Position numbers and translations under genes: made by a program | Shown: positions 18,088 through 26,963 of the stretch, piece by piece | How positions within the stretch are numbered: the stretch's first letter is position 1 | Layout of the letters: every line of letters starts with the position of its first letter | NCBI RefSeq assembly: GCF_006152145.1 | Contig: NZ_VDFV01000014.1 | Span: 23,794-87,793, forward strand | From: Rubellimicrobium roseum | Lineage (GTDB): Bacteria > Pseudomonadota > Alphaproteobacteria > Rhodobacterales > Rhodobacteraceae | Length of the DNA stretch: 64,000 bases | Reading direction: 5' to 3' | The notes under the pieces: generated by a model | Told to the model about the DNA's origin: nothing | The model's database searches: none | Seen by the model: only the letters and a program-made list of their open reading frames with translations

Positions 18088-18129
18088 GCCGTTTCAAGGG
18101 GCTGGGCTGCGGCTCATGGCCCTGGCCAT

Positions 18130-18144
18130 GTTCCGCTAACGTTC
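18130..18144 (+). promoter_or_regulatory. LexA (SOS) box
   Basis: GTTC-N7-GTTC, the direct-repeat LexA site known from Rhodobacter and relatives, including uvrA and recA promoters. It ends 12 bases upstream of the -35 element of uvrA. This predicts that uvrA is induced by DNA damage. Confidence 0.8.
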
Positions 18145-18155
18145 TTGTATTCGGC

Positions 18156-18184
18156 TTGGCCCCCCTGCGCGTTTCCGCTATGTA
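18156..18184 (+). promoter_or_regulatory. uvrA promoter
   Basis: TTGGCC and TATGTA separated by 17 bases form a good sigma-70-like promoter 30 bases upstream of the uvrA ATG and directly downstream of the LexA box. Confidence 0.6.
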
Positions 18185-18213
18185 ACCTCGTCCCCAACGG
18201 AAGGCGCGCGCAG

Positions 18214-21081
18214 ATGCCGGAGCAGAAGTTCATCGAGGTGCGGGGCGCCCGCGAGCACAACCTCAAGAACATCGACGTCAACATTCCTCGGGACGAGCTG
18301 GTGGTTATCACCGGCCTCTCGGGCTCGGGCAAGTCCAGCCTCGCCTTCGACACGATCTACGCCGAAGGGCAGCGCCGCTACGTCGAATCGCTGAGCGCCT
18401 ATGCCCGGCAGTTCCTCGACATGATGGAGAAGCCGGACGTCGATCACATCTCGGGCCTGTCGCCCGCGATCTCCATCGAGCAAAAGACCACGTCGAAGAA
18501 CCCGCGCTCCACCGTCGGCACGGTGACGGAGATCTACGACTATCTTCGCCTGCTCTTTGCCCGCGCGGGCACGCCCTACAGCCCGGCCACCGGCCTGCCT
18601 ATTGAGGCACAGCAGGTGCAGGACATGGTGGATCGCGTGATGGCCATGGCCGAGGGGACGCGGGGCTTCCTCCTGGCCCCCTTCGTGCGCGACCGGAAGG
18701 GCGAGTACCGCAAGGAGATGCTGGACCTGCGCAAGCAGGGCTTCCAGCGCGTGAAGGTCGACGGCACCTTCTATGAGATCGACGAGGTGCCCGCGCTGGA
18801 CAAGAAGCTGCGGCACGACATCGACGTGGTCGTGGACCGGATCGTGGTGCGCGCGGGGCTGGAGACGCGGCTCGCCGACTCGTTCCGCACGGCGCTCGAC
18901 CTCGCGGACGGTATCGCGATCCTGGAGACCGCGCCCCGCGAAGGGGAGGGGGAGCCCGAGCGGATCACCTTCTCCGAGAAGTTCGCCTGCCCGGTTTCGG
19001 GCTTCACGATTCCCGAGATCGAGCCGCGGCTGTTCAGCTTCAACGCGCCTTATGGGGCCTGCCCGGTCTGCGACGGGCTCGGGTCGGAGCTGTTCTTCGA
19101 CGAGCGGCTGGTCGTGCCGGACGTCACGCGCAAGCTGAGCGGGGGGGCCATCGCGCCCTGGGCCAAGTCGAAGTCGCCCTATTCGACCCAAACCATCGAG
19201 GCGCTGTCCAAGCACTACGGCTTCGAGAAGGCCGCCCGCTGGAAGGACCTGCCCGAGAAGGCGCGCGAGGTCCTGCTGCGCGGGTCGGGCGAGGAGGAGA
19301 TCGTCTTCCGCTACGACGAGGGCGGCCGCGTCTATCAGGTGCGCCGCGCCTTCGAGGGCGTGATCCCCAACATGGAGCGGCGCTACAAGGAGACCGATTC
19401 GGCCTGGGTGCGCGAAGAGTTCGAGCAGTACCAGAACGAGCGGCCCTGCCAGGCCTGCGGCGGCTTCCGGCTCAAGCCCGAGGCGCTGGCCGTCAGGATT
19501 GGCGGCCTGCACGTGGGCGAGGTCGTGCGGATGTCGATCCGGCAGGCCTTCGATTGGGTCCAGACGGTCCCCGGCAGCCTGTCGAACCAGAAGAACGAGA
19601 TCGCGCGGGCGATCCTTAAGGAGATCCGCGAGCGGCTGGGCTTCCTCAACAACGTGGGCCTCGAATACCTGACGCTGAGCCGCAACGCCGGGACGCTGTC
19701 CGGGGGCGAATCGCAGCGCATCCGTCTGGCCTCGCAGATCGGCTCGGGGCTCACGGGCGTGCTCTACGTGCTGGACGAGCCCTCCATCGGCCTGCACCAG
19801 CGCGACAACGACCGTCTTCTGCAGACGCTGCGGTCCCTGCGCGACCAGGGCAACACCGTGATCGTCGTGGAGCATGACGAGGATGCGATCCGCACGGCGG
19901 ACTACGTCTTCGACATCGGCCCCGGCGCGGGCGTGCATGGCGGGCAGGTGGTGGCCCACGGCACGCCGGCCGAGCTGTCCGCGAACCCGGCCTCGGTCAC
20001 CGGCGATTACCTGTCGGGCCGCCGCGCCATCGACACCCGCGCGGGCCAGCGCCGGCCGGGCAACAAGAAGACGCTGACCGTGGTGAACGCCACGGGCAAC
20101 AACCTCAAGAACGTCACGGCCGAGTTCCCGCTGGGCAAGTTCGTCTGCGTGACCGGCGTGTCGGGCGGCGGCAAGTCCACGCTGACCATCGAGACGCTCT
20201 ACAAGAACGCCGCGATGAAGCTGAACGGCGCGCGCGAGACGCCCGCCCCCTGCGACACGATCACGGGGTTCGAGCATCTCGACAAGGTCATCGACATCGA
20301 CCAGCGGCCCATCGGGCGCACGCCCCGGTCGAACCCGGCGACCTATGTGGGGGCCTTCACGCCCATCCGCGACTGGTTCGCGGGGCTCCCCGAGTCCCAG
20401 GCGCGCGGCTACAAGTCGGGCCGCTTCTCCTTCAACGTGAAGGGCGGGCGCTGCGAAGCCTGCCAGGGCGACGGCGTCATCAAGATCGAGATGCACTTCC
20501 TCCCCGACGTCTACGTCACCTGCGAGACCTGCAAGGGCAAGCGCTACAACCGCGAGACCTTGGAGGTCCTGCACAAGGGCAAGAGCATCGCCGACGTGCT
20601 CGACATGACGGTCGAGGACGCGCAGGAGTTCTTCCGGGCGGTGCCGAGCATCCGCGAGAAGATGGACGCGCTGGTCCGGGTGGGCCTCGGCTACGTCAAG
20701 GTCGGGCAGCAGGCGACCACGCTGTCTGGCGGGGAGGCGCAGCGGGTGAAGCTGTCCAAGGAGCTGTCGCGGCGGTCCACGGGCCGCACGCTCTACATCC
20801 TCGACGAGCCGACGACGGGGCTGCATTTCGAGGACGTGCGCAAGCTTTTGGAGGTGCTGCACGAGTTGGTGGACCAGGGGAACACCGTGGTGGTGATCGA
20901 GCACAACCTCGACGTGGTGAAGACCGCCGACTGGGTGATCGACATCGGCCCCGAAGGCGGCGACGGCGGAGGGCGCATCGTCGCCACCGGCACGCCCGAG
21001 GAGGTCGTCGCCAGCCCCGGCAGCCACACAGGCCACTACCTGAAGCCTCTTCTGGAGGCACGTCAGGTCGCGGCCGAGTGA
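18214..21081 (+). CDS. uvrA: excinuclease ABC subunit A
   Basis: The 955-residue damage-recognition ATPase of nucleotide excision repair, which acts as a dimer and loads UvrB. It has two ABC modules: Walker [10 protein letters not shown] at 34-42 with signature [12 protein letters not shown], and a second Walker [10 protein letters not shown] with [11 protein letters not shown]. The C-terminal zinc finger has both CxxC pairs (CEAC and CETC). In the first zinc-binding region one pair reads CPVSG, a Ser in place of the usual second Cys. The ATG at 18214 matches the family start ([17 protein letters not shown]); the frame is open further upstream but that part lies over the promoter. Expression is probably under LexA control. 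Confidence 0.97.
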   Translation: MPEQKFIEVRGAREHNLKNIDVNIPRDELVVITGLSGSGKSSLAFDTIYAEGQRRYVESLSAYARQFLDMMEKPDVDHISGLSPAISIEQKTTSKNPRSTVGTVTEIYDYLRLLFARAGTPYSPATGLPIEAQQVQDMVDRVMAMAEGTRGFLLAPFVRDRKGEYRKEMLDLRKQGFQRVKVDGTFYEIDEVPALDKKLRHDIDVVVDRIVVRAGLETRLADSFRTALDLADGIAILETAPREGEGEPERITFSEKFACPVSGFTIPEIEPRLFSFNAPYGACPVCDGLGSELFFDERLVVPDVTRKLSGGAIAPWAKSKSPYSTQTIEALSKHYGFEKAARWKDLPEKAREVLLRGSGEEEIVFRYDEGGRVYQVRRAFEGVIPNMERRYKETDSAWVREEFEQYQNERPCQACGGFRLKPEALAVRIGGLHVGEVVRMSIRQAFDWVQTVPGSLSNQKNEIARAILKEIRERLGFLNNVGLEYLTLSRNAGTLSGGESQRIRLASQIGSGLTGVLYVLDEPSIGLHQRDNDRLLQTLRSLRDQGNTVIVVEHDEDAIRTADYVFDIGPGAGVHGGQVVAHGTPAELSANPASVTGDYLSGRRAIDTRAGQRRPGNKKTLTVVNATGNNLKNVTAEFPLGKFVCVTGVSGGGKSTLTIETLYKNAAMKLNGARETPAPCDTITGFEHLDKVIDIDQRPIGRTPRSNPATYVGAFTPIRDWFAGLPESQARGYKSGRFSFNVKGGRCEACQGDGVIKIEMHFLPDVYVTCETCKGKRYNRETLEVLHKGKSIADVLDMTVEDAQEFFRAVPSIREKMDALVRVGLGYVKVGQQATTLSGGEAQRVKLSKELSRRSTGRTLYILDEPTTGLHFEDVRKLLEVLHELVDQGNTVVVIEHNLDVVKTADWVIDIGPEGGDGGGRIVATGTPEEVVASPGSHTGHYLKPLLEARQVAAE

Positions 21082-21084
21082 ACG

Positions 21085-21107
21085 GGAGGTGCCAAGCGAG
21101 CGCCTCC
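21085..21107 (+). terminator. uvrA hairpin terminator
   Basis: An 8-bp stem with one G-T pair (21085-21092 with 21100-21107, seven-base loop) starting four bases after the uvrA stop and followed by TTCC. Confidence 0.5.
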
Positions 21108-21295
21108 TTCCGTCGGCAATCCAAAGTGGCATTCGCCGCAATTCCGCTCCTGGGTTGCGGCGAGGTGTCCAAAAGCGGATGGGTTCGCCCCATTCGCACA
21201 ACGGGCATGGCAAGTCGGACATGAAATGACCTTTTGCCAGCGTCCTCCTGACGGTTTAGCGCAGGGCTTTCGCCTCTGACTGGATCGCTTCAGGA

Positions 21296-22099
21296 ATGCC
21301 CGTGTCTCTGCGCCCGTCGCTTGCAAGCTTGGCTCTGGCCTCGTTCATGGGCCTCGTGGCCGCATCCGCTTCGGCCCTGACCTGCTCGCAGTGGGCGGCC
21401 AATCATTCGGTCGCAGACGTCACCGGCAAGGTGACGTCGAGCATCGCCTGCGAAGTGGGCTCGGGAGTGAACGACTCGGCCAATCTCGCCAACGCGGACA
21501 GGATGTTCGGCTTCGACGACTGGCAGGTCCTGTCGCGCGACAACACCGACGGTGGCCTGGGAACGCCTGACGAGGTGGCGGTGCCGATCTCCATGGCCAT
21601 CGCCGGGACCGCGCAATCGGGGACCGTCAGCCTCGCCTCGAACATCTGGACCCGGTATTCGAACCTGTTCCTGGTCGTGAAGGGGGGTGGACGGAACTCG
21701 AACATCACCGCGTTCGTGGCCTATCTCCTGACGCCCATGACGACGAGCTGGGCTTACGCGACGCCCTACCTGAACGGGCGCAACATGGCCCAGGACATCA
21801 GCCACTTCACCGTCTATGGCCGGGTAACGCCGCCTACCAGTCCGGCCACGCCGACGCCGATGCCAACCGGCACAGGCACAACCGGAGGCGGAACGTTCGC
21901 CGGGACGACAGGTGAAACGGCGGACAGAGATCAAGGCGTCCCGAGCGATGGCCCCTGGTTCGGCGGATCGGGCGGATGGTCGGGCGATCCGGGCGAGGAG
22001 CCGACGCCCGCCCCGGCCGCCGTGCCGGTCCCCTCGGGTGGGCTCCTCCTGGTCTCGGCCTTGGCCGGGCTGGTCATCCGGCGACGCCAGAGAGCCTGA
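21296..22099 (+). CDS. VPLPA-CTERM-like secreted protein
   Basis: A 267-residue secreted protein of unknown function. The signal peptide runs to about residue 24 (ASASA). The mature part has two Cys, a globular region to about 175, then a Thr/Pro/Gly-rich linker. The tail is VPVPSGG, a hydrophobic helix and RRRQRA, a sorting signal of the same type as its neighbours but with Ser in place of Ala. The ATG is immediately preceded by CAGGA, which is too close for a normal ribosome-binding site. The GTG two codons downstream would have AGGA at the right distance and may be the true start. Confidence 0.75.
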   Translation: MPVSLRPSLASLALASFMGLVAASASALTCSQWAANHSVADVTGKVTSSIACEVGSGVNDSANLANADRMFGFDDWQVLSRDNTDGGLGTPDEVAVPISMAIAGTAQSGTVSLASNIWTRYSNLFLVVKGGGRNSNITAFVAYLLTPMTTSWAYATPYLNGRNMAQDISHFTVYGRVTPPTSPATPTPMPTGTGTTGGGTFAGTTGETADRDQGVPSDGPWFGGSGGWSGDPGEEPTPAPAAVPVPSGGLLLVSALAGLVIRRRQRA

Positions 22100-22135
22100 C
22101 GCGCCGCGAATGCCACGCCCGGCCGCCGGGTCCGG

Positions 22136-22339
22136 TCAGCGCCGCATCGGGCAGGTCGAGAAGCCCAGCAGCGTATAGACAGGGCAGCTTCCCACGAGTC
22201 CCGTCACCAGCGGGACGACCCCGATCAGGAAAAGCCAGCGCCATTCGCTGCCCGGGTTCAGGATGAACGCGAGAAGAAGCGCGATCCCCAGGATCACGCG
22301 AAGGACGCGGTCCACCGTGCCGACATTGCTCTTGAACAT
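22136..22339 (-). CDS. DUF2892 inner-membrane protein
   Basis: A 67-residue protein with two hydrophobic segments, opening MFKSNVGTVDRVLRVILG as in the DUF2892 family. It ends with GSCPVYTLLGFSTCPMRR, whose two Cys are characteristic. The family often accompanies rhodanese or sulfur-handling genes, but its function is not established. The start has a GGGGA ribosome-binding site. It lies directly downstream of the Crp/Fnr regulator gene on the same strand. Confidence 0.85.
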   Translation of the reverse strand: MFKSNVGTVDRVLRVILGIALLLAFILNPGSEWRWLFLIGVVPLVTGLVGSCPVYTLLGFSTCPMRR

Positions 22340-22412
22340 GGACGTTCCCCTTTTGCCTGGGCCGCGACCGGCGGCCCCGGGTTCAAGGTAAGATGGACGC
22401 GGCGCGTGGTCT

Positions 22413-22425
22413 GTGACTTGGTCAC
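22413..22425. promoter_or_regulatory. GTGAC-N3-GTCAC palindrome, candidate Crp/Fnr-type site
   Basis: A perfect 13-base inverted repeat in front of the DUF2892 gene that overlaps the stop codon of the adjacent Crp/Fnr-type regulator gene. The half-site resembles CRP/FNR half-sites (TGTGA / TTGAT), but the three-base centre is shorter than the classic arrangement. Confidence 0.35.
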
Positions 22426-23117
22426 GCGGGCTCGTCGGGTTCGGCCAGGCGCCGCAGCGCGGCCTTGTCGCGCAGGCGCACCTGCCCGCGATCCGTGCTG
22501 ACCCAGCCCTGCCGCGCAAAGCCGTCGAGCCGTCGCGACACCACTTCTCGCGCCGTGCCGATCCGGGCCGCGAGCGCCGCCTGCGTCGCGCGGACCTCGT
22601 CGCCTTCGGCCAGTTCGAGGAGCGCAGCGGCGAGGCGGCTCTCGACCCGCTGGAAGGCCACGCGCTCAAGAAGATGCGTGAGGTCCCGCATCCGACCGGC
22701 GAAGGCCGCGAAGACCCAGCCGCGAAAGGCCGGCGTTTCGTCCATCAGGCGCCGGAACAGGCCGCGGGGGATCAGCACCAGCTCGGCCGGCGCCGCGACT
22801 ACGGCCTCGCCGGCATAAACCTCGTCCCCCAGAAGGCCCAGCGTGGTCTGAACGCAGGTCTGGCCGGGCTCGACGGCATAAAGCCGGATCTCGCGCCCGG
22901 TGGGGCCCACAAGGAAGACGTCGATCCGGCCCGACAGCACGACGACGAAGCCCTGCGCCATCTGGCCGGGATGGAAGAGTGCCGCGCCACGGTCGAACCG
23001 TGACACGGGCAGCGTCTCCAGTTCCCGCGCGGCCCAGGCCGGCAGATCGCACAGGCCGGCGCGGTGCAGCCAGGCCGGACGGGGCGGTGCAGGGGGCATC
23101 CGGTGTCCCAGGGTCAT
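22422..23117 (-). CDS. Crp/Fnr family transcriptional regulator
   Basis: A 231-residue regulator. The N-terminal cyclic-nucleotide-binding beta-roll (about 20-130) includes FVVVLSGRIDVFLVGPTGRE. The C-terminal winged helix has the recognition region ATQAALAARIGTAREVVSRRL. There is no N-terminal Cys cluster like that of Fnr, and the CRP cAMP-binding RxS motif is not evident, so the signal is unknown. The ATG at 23117 was chosen; a second at 23138 is possible. Its partner gene downstream encodes a DUF2892 protein, suggesting redox or sulfur sensing. That suggestion is inference. Confidence 0.85.
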   Translation of the reverse strand: MTLGHRMPPAPPRPAWLHRAGLCDLPAWAARELETLPVSRFDRGAALFHPGQMAQGFVVVLSGRIDVFLVGPTGREIRLYAVEPGQTCVQTTLGLLGDEVYAGEAVVAAPAELVLIPRGLFRRLMDETPAFRGWVFAAFAGRMRDLTHLLERVAFQRVESRLAAALLELAEGDEVRATQAALAARIGTAREVVSRRLDGFARQGWVSTDRGQVRLRDKAALRRLAEPDEPA

Positions 23118-23263
23118 GCTTGGCCCAGAAAAGCCCATCCCCAGCGTCCGCGCAACGGGCGCGCCTCAGGTCGGGCGCGAACCGGGGCAGGTGCCGCTGC
23201 CGCAGCCTTTCCCGAGGCCGCCCGTGAGGGGCCTTAAGCATATCGAAACCCTTGGAAGCTACC

Positions 23264-23968
23264 GTGGGCCAGAGACTTGCATTCTGGATTGGCAGCTTGC
23301 CTGTTTGGAACATCATCGCACTCCTCCGTCAGGCTTTGGCCCTGAGCCTTGGCCTCGCACTGTCCGCTGGCGGCGCGGGCGCCTCCTCCTTTGCCTGCCC
23401 CGTCACAGTGGCCGAGACGAACGTCGAGCGTCTGGGGAGTGATACGACCATCGCCTTCGGCACCGGCCCCGTGCGGGACTTCGCCTGTTTCGAAGGAAAC
23501 GACACCAACTCGATCGGGGCCGGTTTCGTCCTGTTCGGCCAGACCGGCTGGCTGCTGGCGGACAAGAGCGACGACGCGGTCTCGGGCGACGGCAAGCTCC
23601 GTTTCGAGATGCTGCCGCGCGGCGGGCGCACCAGCGGCACCTTCTCGATCGCGAACCCTCTCGGGCTGCCGGAGGTGGCGGTCACGCTCAAGGCAGGGGC
23701 GGGCTTCGCTGCCGCGCTGCTGGACGGTCTTCAGGCGGACGGACGGTCCTTCTCCTGGACCCTGCGCCGGGACCTGTCGCACGCATCGATCTATTACCGG
23801 CCCCAGGCGCAGGTTCCACTGCCGCCGGTGCCGCTGCCAGCCGGGGGAGTGCTGCTGCTCTCCGGACTGGTCGGGATCCTGGCGCTGCGATTCGCCCGGT
23901 CGGCGCCGCTGTTTCAGGTCCGCGAAAGCGAACGGGCGACCGATGGGCCGCCCGTCGCCTGTCCGTGA
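23264..23968 (+). CDS. VPLPA-CTERM sorting domain protein
   Basis: A secreted protein of about 234 residues and unknown function. A signal-peptide-like helix (LALSLGLALSAGGAGA) is followed by a beta-rich domain with two Cys (SFACPVT and DFACFEGND). The sorting signal VPLPAGG, hydrophobic helix and RFARS follows. Unlike typical members, about 20 polar residues extend past the basic end. The start is unclear: GTG at 23264 has GGAAG at good distance, and TTG at 23252 is in frame. It is the third such protein within 6.5 kb. Confidence 0.75.
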   Translation: MGQRLAFWIGSLPVWNIIALLRQALALSLGLALSAGGAGASSFACPVTVAETNVERLGSDTTIAFGTGPVRDFACFEGNDTNSIGAGFVLFGQTGWLLADKSDDAVSGDGKLRFEMLPRGGRTSGTFSIANPLGLPEVAVTLKAGAGFAAALLDGLQADGRSFSWTLRRDLSHASIYYRPQAQVPLPPVPLPAGGVLLLSGLVGILALRFARSAPLFQVRESERATDGPPVACP

Positions 23969-23998
23969 AAGTTTGACGGCCCGAAGGCCGGCCCACCC

Positions 23999-25498
23999 TT
24001 ACTCCATCTGCTTGAAGTTCAACGCCGCGCCTTCCTTGATGCCCGAAGGCCAGCGCGAGGTGACGGTCTTGGTCCGCGTGTAGAAGCGGAAGCTGTCGGG
24101 CCCGTGCTGGTTGAGGTCGCCAAAGGCCGACTTCTTCCAGCCGCCGAAGGTGTGGTAGGCCAGCGGCACCGGGATCGGCACGTTGATCCCGATCATGCCC
24201 ACGTTGATGCGGGCCGCAAAGTCGCGCGCCGTGTCGCCGTCCCGGGTGAAGATCGCGGTGCCGTTGCCGTATTCGTGGCTCATCGCCAGACCCAGAGCCT
24301 CCTCGTAGGTCTTGGCGCGCACGGTCGACAGAACCGGCCCGAAGATCTCCTTGCGGTAGATGTCCATCTCGGGCGTGACGCGGTCAAAGAGGTGCGGCCC
24401 CACGAAGAAGCCATTCTCGTAGCCCTGCAGGTTGAAGTTCCGGCCGTCGATTACCAGCTCCGCGCCCTGGTCCACGCCGGACTGGACGAGGTTCAGGATG
24501 TTCTGCTTGGCGGCGGCGGTCACGACCGGGCCGTAGTCCACGTCCTTGCCGGCGGTGTAAGGGCCGACCTTGAGCTTCTCGATGCGGGGCACGAGCTTCC
24601 CGATCAGGCGGTCCGCGGTCTCCTCGCCCACCGGCACGGCGACCGAAATCGCCATGCAGCGCTCGCCGGCTGCGCCGTAGCCCGCGCCCACCAGCGCATC
24701 AGCCGCCTGGTCGAGGTCCGCGTCGGGCATGACGATCATGTGGTTCTTGGCGCCGCCAAAGGCCTGCACGCGCTTTCCGTTCGCGGCCCCCCGCCCATAG
24801 ATGTACTGCGCGATGGGCGTGGAGCCCACGAAGCCCACGGCTTGGATCAGCGGATGGTCGAGGATGCCGTCCACCGCTTCCTTGTCGCCGTTGACCACCT
24901 GGATCACGCCCTTGGGCAGCCCGGCTTCCTCCATCAGCTCCGCGAGCATCAGCGGCACCGAAGGCGCGCGCTCGGAGGGCTTGAGGATGAAGGCGTTGCC
25001 GCAGGCAATGGCGGGTGCGAACATCCACATCGGGATCATGGCGGGAAAGTTGAACGGCGTGATGCCCGCGCAGACGCCCAGCGCCTGACGCAGCGAGTAC
25101 ATGTCGATGCCGGGGCCGGCGCCGTCGGTGAACTCGCCCTTCAGGAGATGCGGGGCGCCGATGCAGAACTCGACCACCTCAAGGCCACGCTGGATGTCGC
25201 CCACCGCATCGGGCAGCGTCTTGCCGTGTTCACGGCTCAATGCCTCGGCCAACTTGTCCATGTCGCGGTTCAGGAGCGCGACCATCTTCATCATCACCCG
25301 CGCGCGGCGCTGCGGGTTCACGGCCGCCCACTTGACCTGGGCTTCGGCTGCAACCTGCACGGCCTGGTCGAGCTCGGCCGCCGAGGCCAGCGGAACGCGG
25401 GCCTGCACCTCGCCTGTGGCAGGGTTGAAGACGTCCGCGAAGCGACCCGAGGTGCCCTTCACGTGCGCGCCGTTGATGTAGTGGGTCAGTTCCTGCAT
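23999..25498 (-). CDS. mmsA: methylmalonate-semialdehyde dehydrogenase (CoA-acylating)
   Basis: A 499-residue aldehyde dehydrogenase converting methylmalonate or malonate semialdehyde with CoA and NAD to propionyl-CoA or acetyl-CoA, in valine, inositol and pyrimidine breakdown. It aligns by eye with MmsA from the first residues (HYINGAHVKGTSGRFADVFN). It has the GVCAGITPFNFPAMIP block and the catalytic Cys in GAAGERCMAIS. Length is normal for the family. A LysR-type gene is divergent from it and an inverted repeat overlaps its promoter, so it is probably regulated by that protein. Confidence 0.94.
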   Translation of the reverse strand: MQELTHYINGAHVKGTSGRFADVFNPATGEVQARVPLASAAELDQAVQVAAEAQVKWAAVNPQRRARVMMKMVALLNRDMDKLAEALSREHGKTLPDAVGDIQRGLEVVEFCIGAPHLLKGEFTDGAGPGIDMYSLRQALGVCAGITPFNFPAMIPMWMFAPAIACGNAFILKPSERAPSVPLMLAELMEEAGLPKGVIQVVNGDKEAVDGILDHPLIQAVGFVGSTPIAQYIYGRGAANGKRVQAFGGAKNHMIVMPDADLDQAADALVGAGYGAAGERCMAISVAVPVGEETADRLIGKLVPRIEKLKVGPYTAGKDVDYGPVVTAAAKQNILNLVQSGVDQGAELVIDGRNFNLQGYENGFFVGPHLFDRVTPEMDIYRKEIFGPVLSTVRAKTYEEALGLAMSHEYGNGTAIFTRDGDTARDFAARINVGMIGINVPIPVPLAYHTFGGWKKSAFGDLNQHGPDSFRFYTRTKTVTSRWPSGIKEGAALNFKQME

Positions 25499-25524
25499 GG
25501 TGGTCTCCCGAACTCGTTGGCGAT

Positions 25525-25553
25525 CCTATAGCCTTGCGTTTTTCGGGGTAGAA
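25525..25553 (-). promoter_or_regulatory. mmsA promoter
   Basis: On the minus strand TTCTAC and TATAGG are 17 bases apart, with the -10 about 27 bases upstream of the mmsA start. The -35 lies inside the inverted repeat at 25545-25566. Confidence 0.5.
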
Positions 25554-25566
25554 GCATCACAACCCC
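25545..25566. promoter_or_regulatory. candidate LysR operator
   Basis: GGGGT-N12-ACCCC, with the arms continued by TTTT on the left (after one bulged C) and AAAA on the right. It is placed between the divergent mmsA and lysR-type genes. The geometry is close to a LysR T-N11-A box. Confidence 0.5.
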
Positions 25567-25590
25567 AAAACCGTCATGCAGGATTGCAGG

Positions 25591-26508
25591 ATGCTTGACT
25601 GGGACGACATGCGCGTGTTCCTGGGCGTGGCCCGCGCCCGAAGCCTGTCGGGCGCCGCGCCGGGCCTTCGCATGGACCCTGCCACCGTGGGCCGCCGCAT
25701 CGGGCGGTTGGAGGAGGCGCTGGGCGCCGCGCTGTTCCTGAAAAGTCCGCAGGGCTATGCGCTGACCGATCTGGGCGCGCGCCTCCAGGCTCGGGCCGAG
25801 GAAGCCGAGGAGGCGGTGCGCCTCGCGCTGGAAGAGGGGCAGGGCTCCTCGCAGGGGCTCACGGGGCAGGTGCGGATTGGAGCGCCCGACGGATGCGCGA
25901 ACTACCTGCTCCCGCAGGTCGCCGCCCGCATCCAGTCGGACAATCCGGGGCTGGAGATCCAGATCCTCGCGCTGCCCCGCGTGGTGAACCTGAGCCGGCG
26001 CGAGGCCGACATTGCCATCACCGTGAGCCCGCCCGATGCGGGGCGGCTCACCGTTCAGAAGATCACCGACTACCGGCTGCATCTGGCGCAGCGTCGGGAC
26101 GCGGCGCCCGTGGCGAGGCTGGAGGACCTGCGGGACCGGCCGCTCGTAGGCTATATCCAGGACATGATCTTCGACCGCGCGCTCGACTACTTGGCCGAGC
26201 TGGGGTTGGGGACGGTGCAGCTTGCCTCGAACTCGGTGCCGGTGCAGCTCCGGCTGCTCCAGCAGGGAGGCGTGGGAGTGGTGCACGACTTCGCGCTCCC
26301 CTTCGCGCCCGAGTTGCGCCGTGTCCTCGTCGATCAGGTCAGCCTGACGCGAGCCTTCTACCTCGTGCGCCACGACGCCGACCGTCGCAGCGAGCGCATG
26401 GCGCGGCTCGCGGCAGCGGTGCTGCGCGGCTTGCGCGAGGAGGTGGCGCGGCTTGAGGCCCTCGCAAGCTTGACAGAGGGTCCGGGCGGCACGACCCTTT
26501 CCCGATAG
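25591..26508 (+). CDS. LysR family transcriptional regulator
   Basis: A 305-residue LysR-type regulator. The winged helix occupies residues 1-60 (MLDWDDMRVFLGVARARSLS, then PATVGRRIGRLEEALG), and the inducer-binding domain follows from about 90. The ATG at 25591 matches the usual family start; the one at 25576 adds five residues. It is divergent from mmsA and probably controls both genes through the intervening inverted repeat. An intermediate of the mmsA pathway is the natural guess for the inducer. Confidence 0.9.
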   Translation: MLDWDDMRVFLGVARARSLSGAAPGLRMDPATVGRRIGRLEEALGAALFLKSPQGYALTDLGARLQARAEEAEEAVRLALEEGQGSSQGLTGQVRIGAPDGCANYLLPQVAARIQSDNPGLEIQILALPRVVNLSRREADIAITVSPPDAGRLTVQKITDYRLHLAQRRDAAPVARLEDLRDRPLVGYIQDMIFDRALDYLAELGLGTVQLASNSVPVQLRLLQQGGVGVVHDFALPFAPELRRVLVDQVSLTRAFYLVRHDADRRSERMARLAAAVLRGLREEVARLEALASLTEGPGGTTLSR

Positions 26509-26528
26509 GGCAGCCAAGGGAGGTCCCC

Positions 26529-26963
26529 ATGCTCGTGCGACAGATCCTCAGGTCCAAGGGCAGCGAGGAGGTGCTGATGGTCTGCCCCTCGGCGACTGTG
26601 GCCGAGGCGGCGCAGATCCTGTCCTCGCGGCGGATCGGCTGCCTGGTGGTGAGCAGCGACGGCGTCCGGCCCGAGGGCGTCATCTCCGAGCGCGACATCG
26701 TGCGAGAGATGGGCGCGCGGGGGCTGGGCTGCTTCCAGGAGCGCGTGGCCGAGCTGATGACCGAGGACGTGGTCACCTGCTCGTGCGACGACCAGGCCGA
26801 CGACGTGCTGACCCGGATGACCCAGGGCCGCTTCCGCCACCTGCCGGTGATGGATGGGGGCCGCATGATCGGGCTCATCTCCATCGGCGACGTCGTCAAG
26901 GCTCGCCTGTCCGAGCTTTCCATGGAAAAGGACGCCCTCGAGGGAATGATCGCGGGGCGTTGA
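26529..26963 (+). CDS. CBS-domain pair protein
   Basis: A 144-residue stand-alone CBS (Bateman) protein with two CBS motifs, around 10-65 (ERDIVREMG) and 75-130 (GLISIGDVVKARL). Such modules bind adenine nucleotides and sense energy state; the partner is unknown. A strong GGAGG site precedes the ATG. Its TGA overlaps the ATG of coaD by one base (TGATG), so the two are co-translated. Confidence 0.9.
   Translation: MLVRQILRSKGSEEVLMVCPSATVAEAAQILSSRRIGCLVVSSDGVRPEGVISERDIVREMGARGLGCFQERVAELMTEDVVTCSCDDQADDVLTRMTQGRFRHLPVMDGGRMIGLISIGDVVKARLSELSMEKDALEGMIAGR

Noticed and set aside
18178..21222. 1014-codon minus-strand open frame opposite uvrA
   Set aside because: Its length comes only from GC bias; uvrA on the other strand has all family motifs.
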